Positions 15,024 through 15,463 of a stretch of DNA of 15,463 nt are shown one piece after another. Position numbers and translations under genes: made by a program. The notes under the pieces were generated by a model. It was not told where the DNA came from. It saw only the letters and a program-made list of their open reading frames with translations, and searched no databases. The number at the start of each line of letters is the position of its first letter. Positions within the stretch are counted from its first letter, which is position 1. This DNA is from Bacteroidota bacterium (GTDB lineage: Bacteria > Bacteroidota > Bacteroidia > Bacteroidales > FEN-979): assembly GCA_026391755.1 (NCBI GenBank), contig JAPLDN010000269.1:1-15463 (forward strand), read 5' to 3'.

Positions 15024-15421
15024 ATAAGGCCAGCATACCGGGCATCCGGACCTTTGAGGTCTACCGGGCTCATGGCGGCTACGATGCGGCCGGCAAGGGC
15101 TTGAGGGAGATGACCCCTGCACAGGTTCAGCAGGAGGTGATCAGGTCGGGCTTACGAGGCCGAGGAGGCGCAGGTTTTCCGACAGGGCTCAAGTGGAGTT
15201 TTCTCGACAGGAAATCGGCCAGGCCGCGTTACCTTGTATGCAATGCCGATGAGAGCGAACCGGGTACATTCAAGGACCGCTACCTCATGGAGAAACTGCC
15301 TCACCTGCTTATTGAAGGCCTTATTTTATCCAGTTATGCGCTCGGCGTCAAGACCTGTTATATATACATCAGAGGGGAGTTCAAGTACCTGGTGGGCATA
15401 CTGGAAACAGCCATCCGCTAG
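15002..15421 (+). CDS. nuoF: NADH-quinone oxidoreductase subunit F, cut by an in-frame TAG
   Basis: The N-terminal part of the 51-kDa subunit, which oxidises NADH with FMN and carries [4Fe-4S] cluster N3. The 139 readable residues show the nucleotide-binding GRGGAGFPTGLKW at 53-65 and the FMN-contacting CNADESEPGTFKDRYLMEK at 80-98. RGEF.YL and ILETAIR follow. Intact NuoF is usually above 400 residues, with the SLBB and Fe-S domains downstream. Here TAG at 15419-15421 interrupts the flavin domain, yet the same frame continues afterwards with NuoF-like sequence to the window edge. So this is a disrupted or mis-sequenced gene rather than a genuine short protein. TAG ends several neighbouring genes normally, which argues against a recoded amber codon. 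The ATG overlaps the end of nuoE. Confidence 0.85.
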   Translation: MGRAILLDKASIPGIRTFEVYRAHGGYDAAGKGLREMTPAQVQQEVIRSGLRGRGGAGFPTGLKWSFLDRKSARPRYLVCNADESEPGTFKDRYLMEKLPHLLIEGLILSSYALGVKTCYIYIRGEFKYLVGILETAIR

Positions 15422-15463
15422 GCAAAGAAAAATAATTACCTGGGCGAGAAGATTCTGGGAACA
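15422..15463 (+). pseudogene. nuoF: In-frame continuation of nuoF after the TAG, cut by window edge
   Basis: The 14 codons after the TAG, in the same frame, read AKKNNYLGEKILGT. This fits the stretch of NuoF that normally follows ILE.AI.EA, where a Y/LLG..ILGT motif is conserved. The TAG therefore occupies a position usually held by a charged residue such as Glu or Lys, from which GAG or AAG is one base away. No frameshift is needed. Whether the rest of the gene is intact lies beyond the window. Confidence 0.7.

Noticed and set aside
15419..15421. Amber codon read as pyrrolysine or a reassigned codon
   Set aside because: TAG ends at least four other genes here in the expected place, and nothing in the window suggests a recoding system.

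Overview
The window looks like a chromosomal segment of a Bacteroidota bacterium, most likely of the Bacteroidales/Marinilabiliales type, with moderate GC content. The signs are: exact matches to the Bacteroidota promoter element TAnnTTTG; a mannose-6-phosphate isomerase of the form seen in that phylum; a TM2-domain gene paired with a DUF2752 gene; and a very long secreted Ig-like repeat protein ending in a Fibrobacter-succinogenes-major-paralogous (FISUMP) domain. The assignment is inferred from gene content only. No rRNA, tRNA, CRISPR array or insertion sequence was seen.

Layout. (1) 1-1110, + strand: 3' part of a class I mannose-6-phosphate isomerase gene that begins before the window. (2) 1111-7956, - strand: one 2281-residue secreted protein with a signal peptide, a PKD-like domain, 21 Ig-like repeats of about 89 residues, one further Ig-like module and a C-terminal FISUMP domain; its stop codon directly abuts that of the isomerase gene. 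(3) 8111-8809, + strand: a small lipoprotein of unknown function, divergent from the giant gene, with a perfect 8-bp-arm palindrome between the two. (4) 8819-10642, - strand: a CstA-type transporter, convergent with the lipoprotein. (5) 10760-11518, + strand: a two-gene unit for a TM2-domain membrane protein and a DUF2752 membrane protein, abutting with no spacer. (6) 11647 to the window end, + strand: the start of a complex I operon, nuoA-B-C-D-E-F, with separate nuoC and nuoD and the NADH-input subunits nuoE and nuoF present, behind a good Bacteroidota-type promoter.

The nuo genes supply the membrane start (A), the quinone-proximal connecting arm (B, C, D) and the NADH dehydrogenase module (E, F) of a respiratory NADH:quinone oxidoreductase. 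The most notable oddity is an in-frame TAG in nuoF at 15419-15421. The same frame continues after it with a NuoF-like sequence to the window edge, which suggests a nonsense mutation or a sequence error. Other points of interest are the strict three-cysteine pattern and three-unit higher-order duplication in the repeat protein, and short related direct repeats just upstream of the nuoD and nuoE starts. One of those repeats creates a six-codon open frame overlapping the nuoD start as ATGA.
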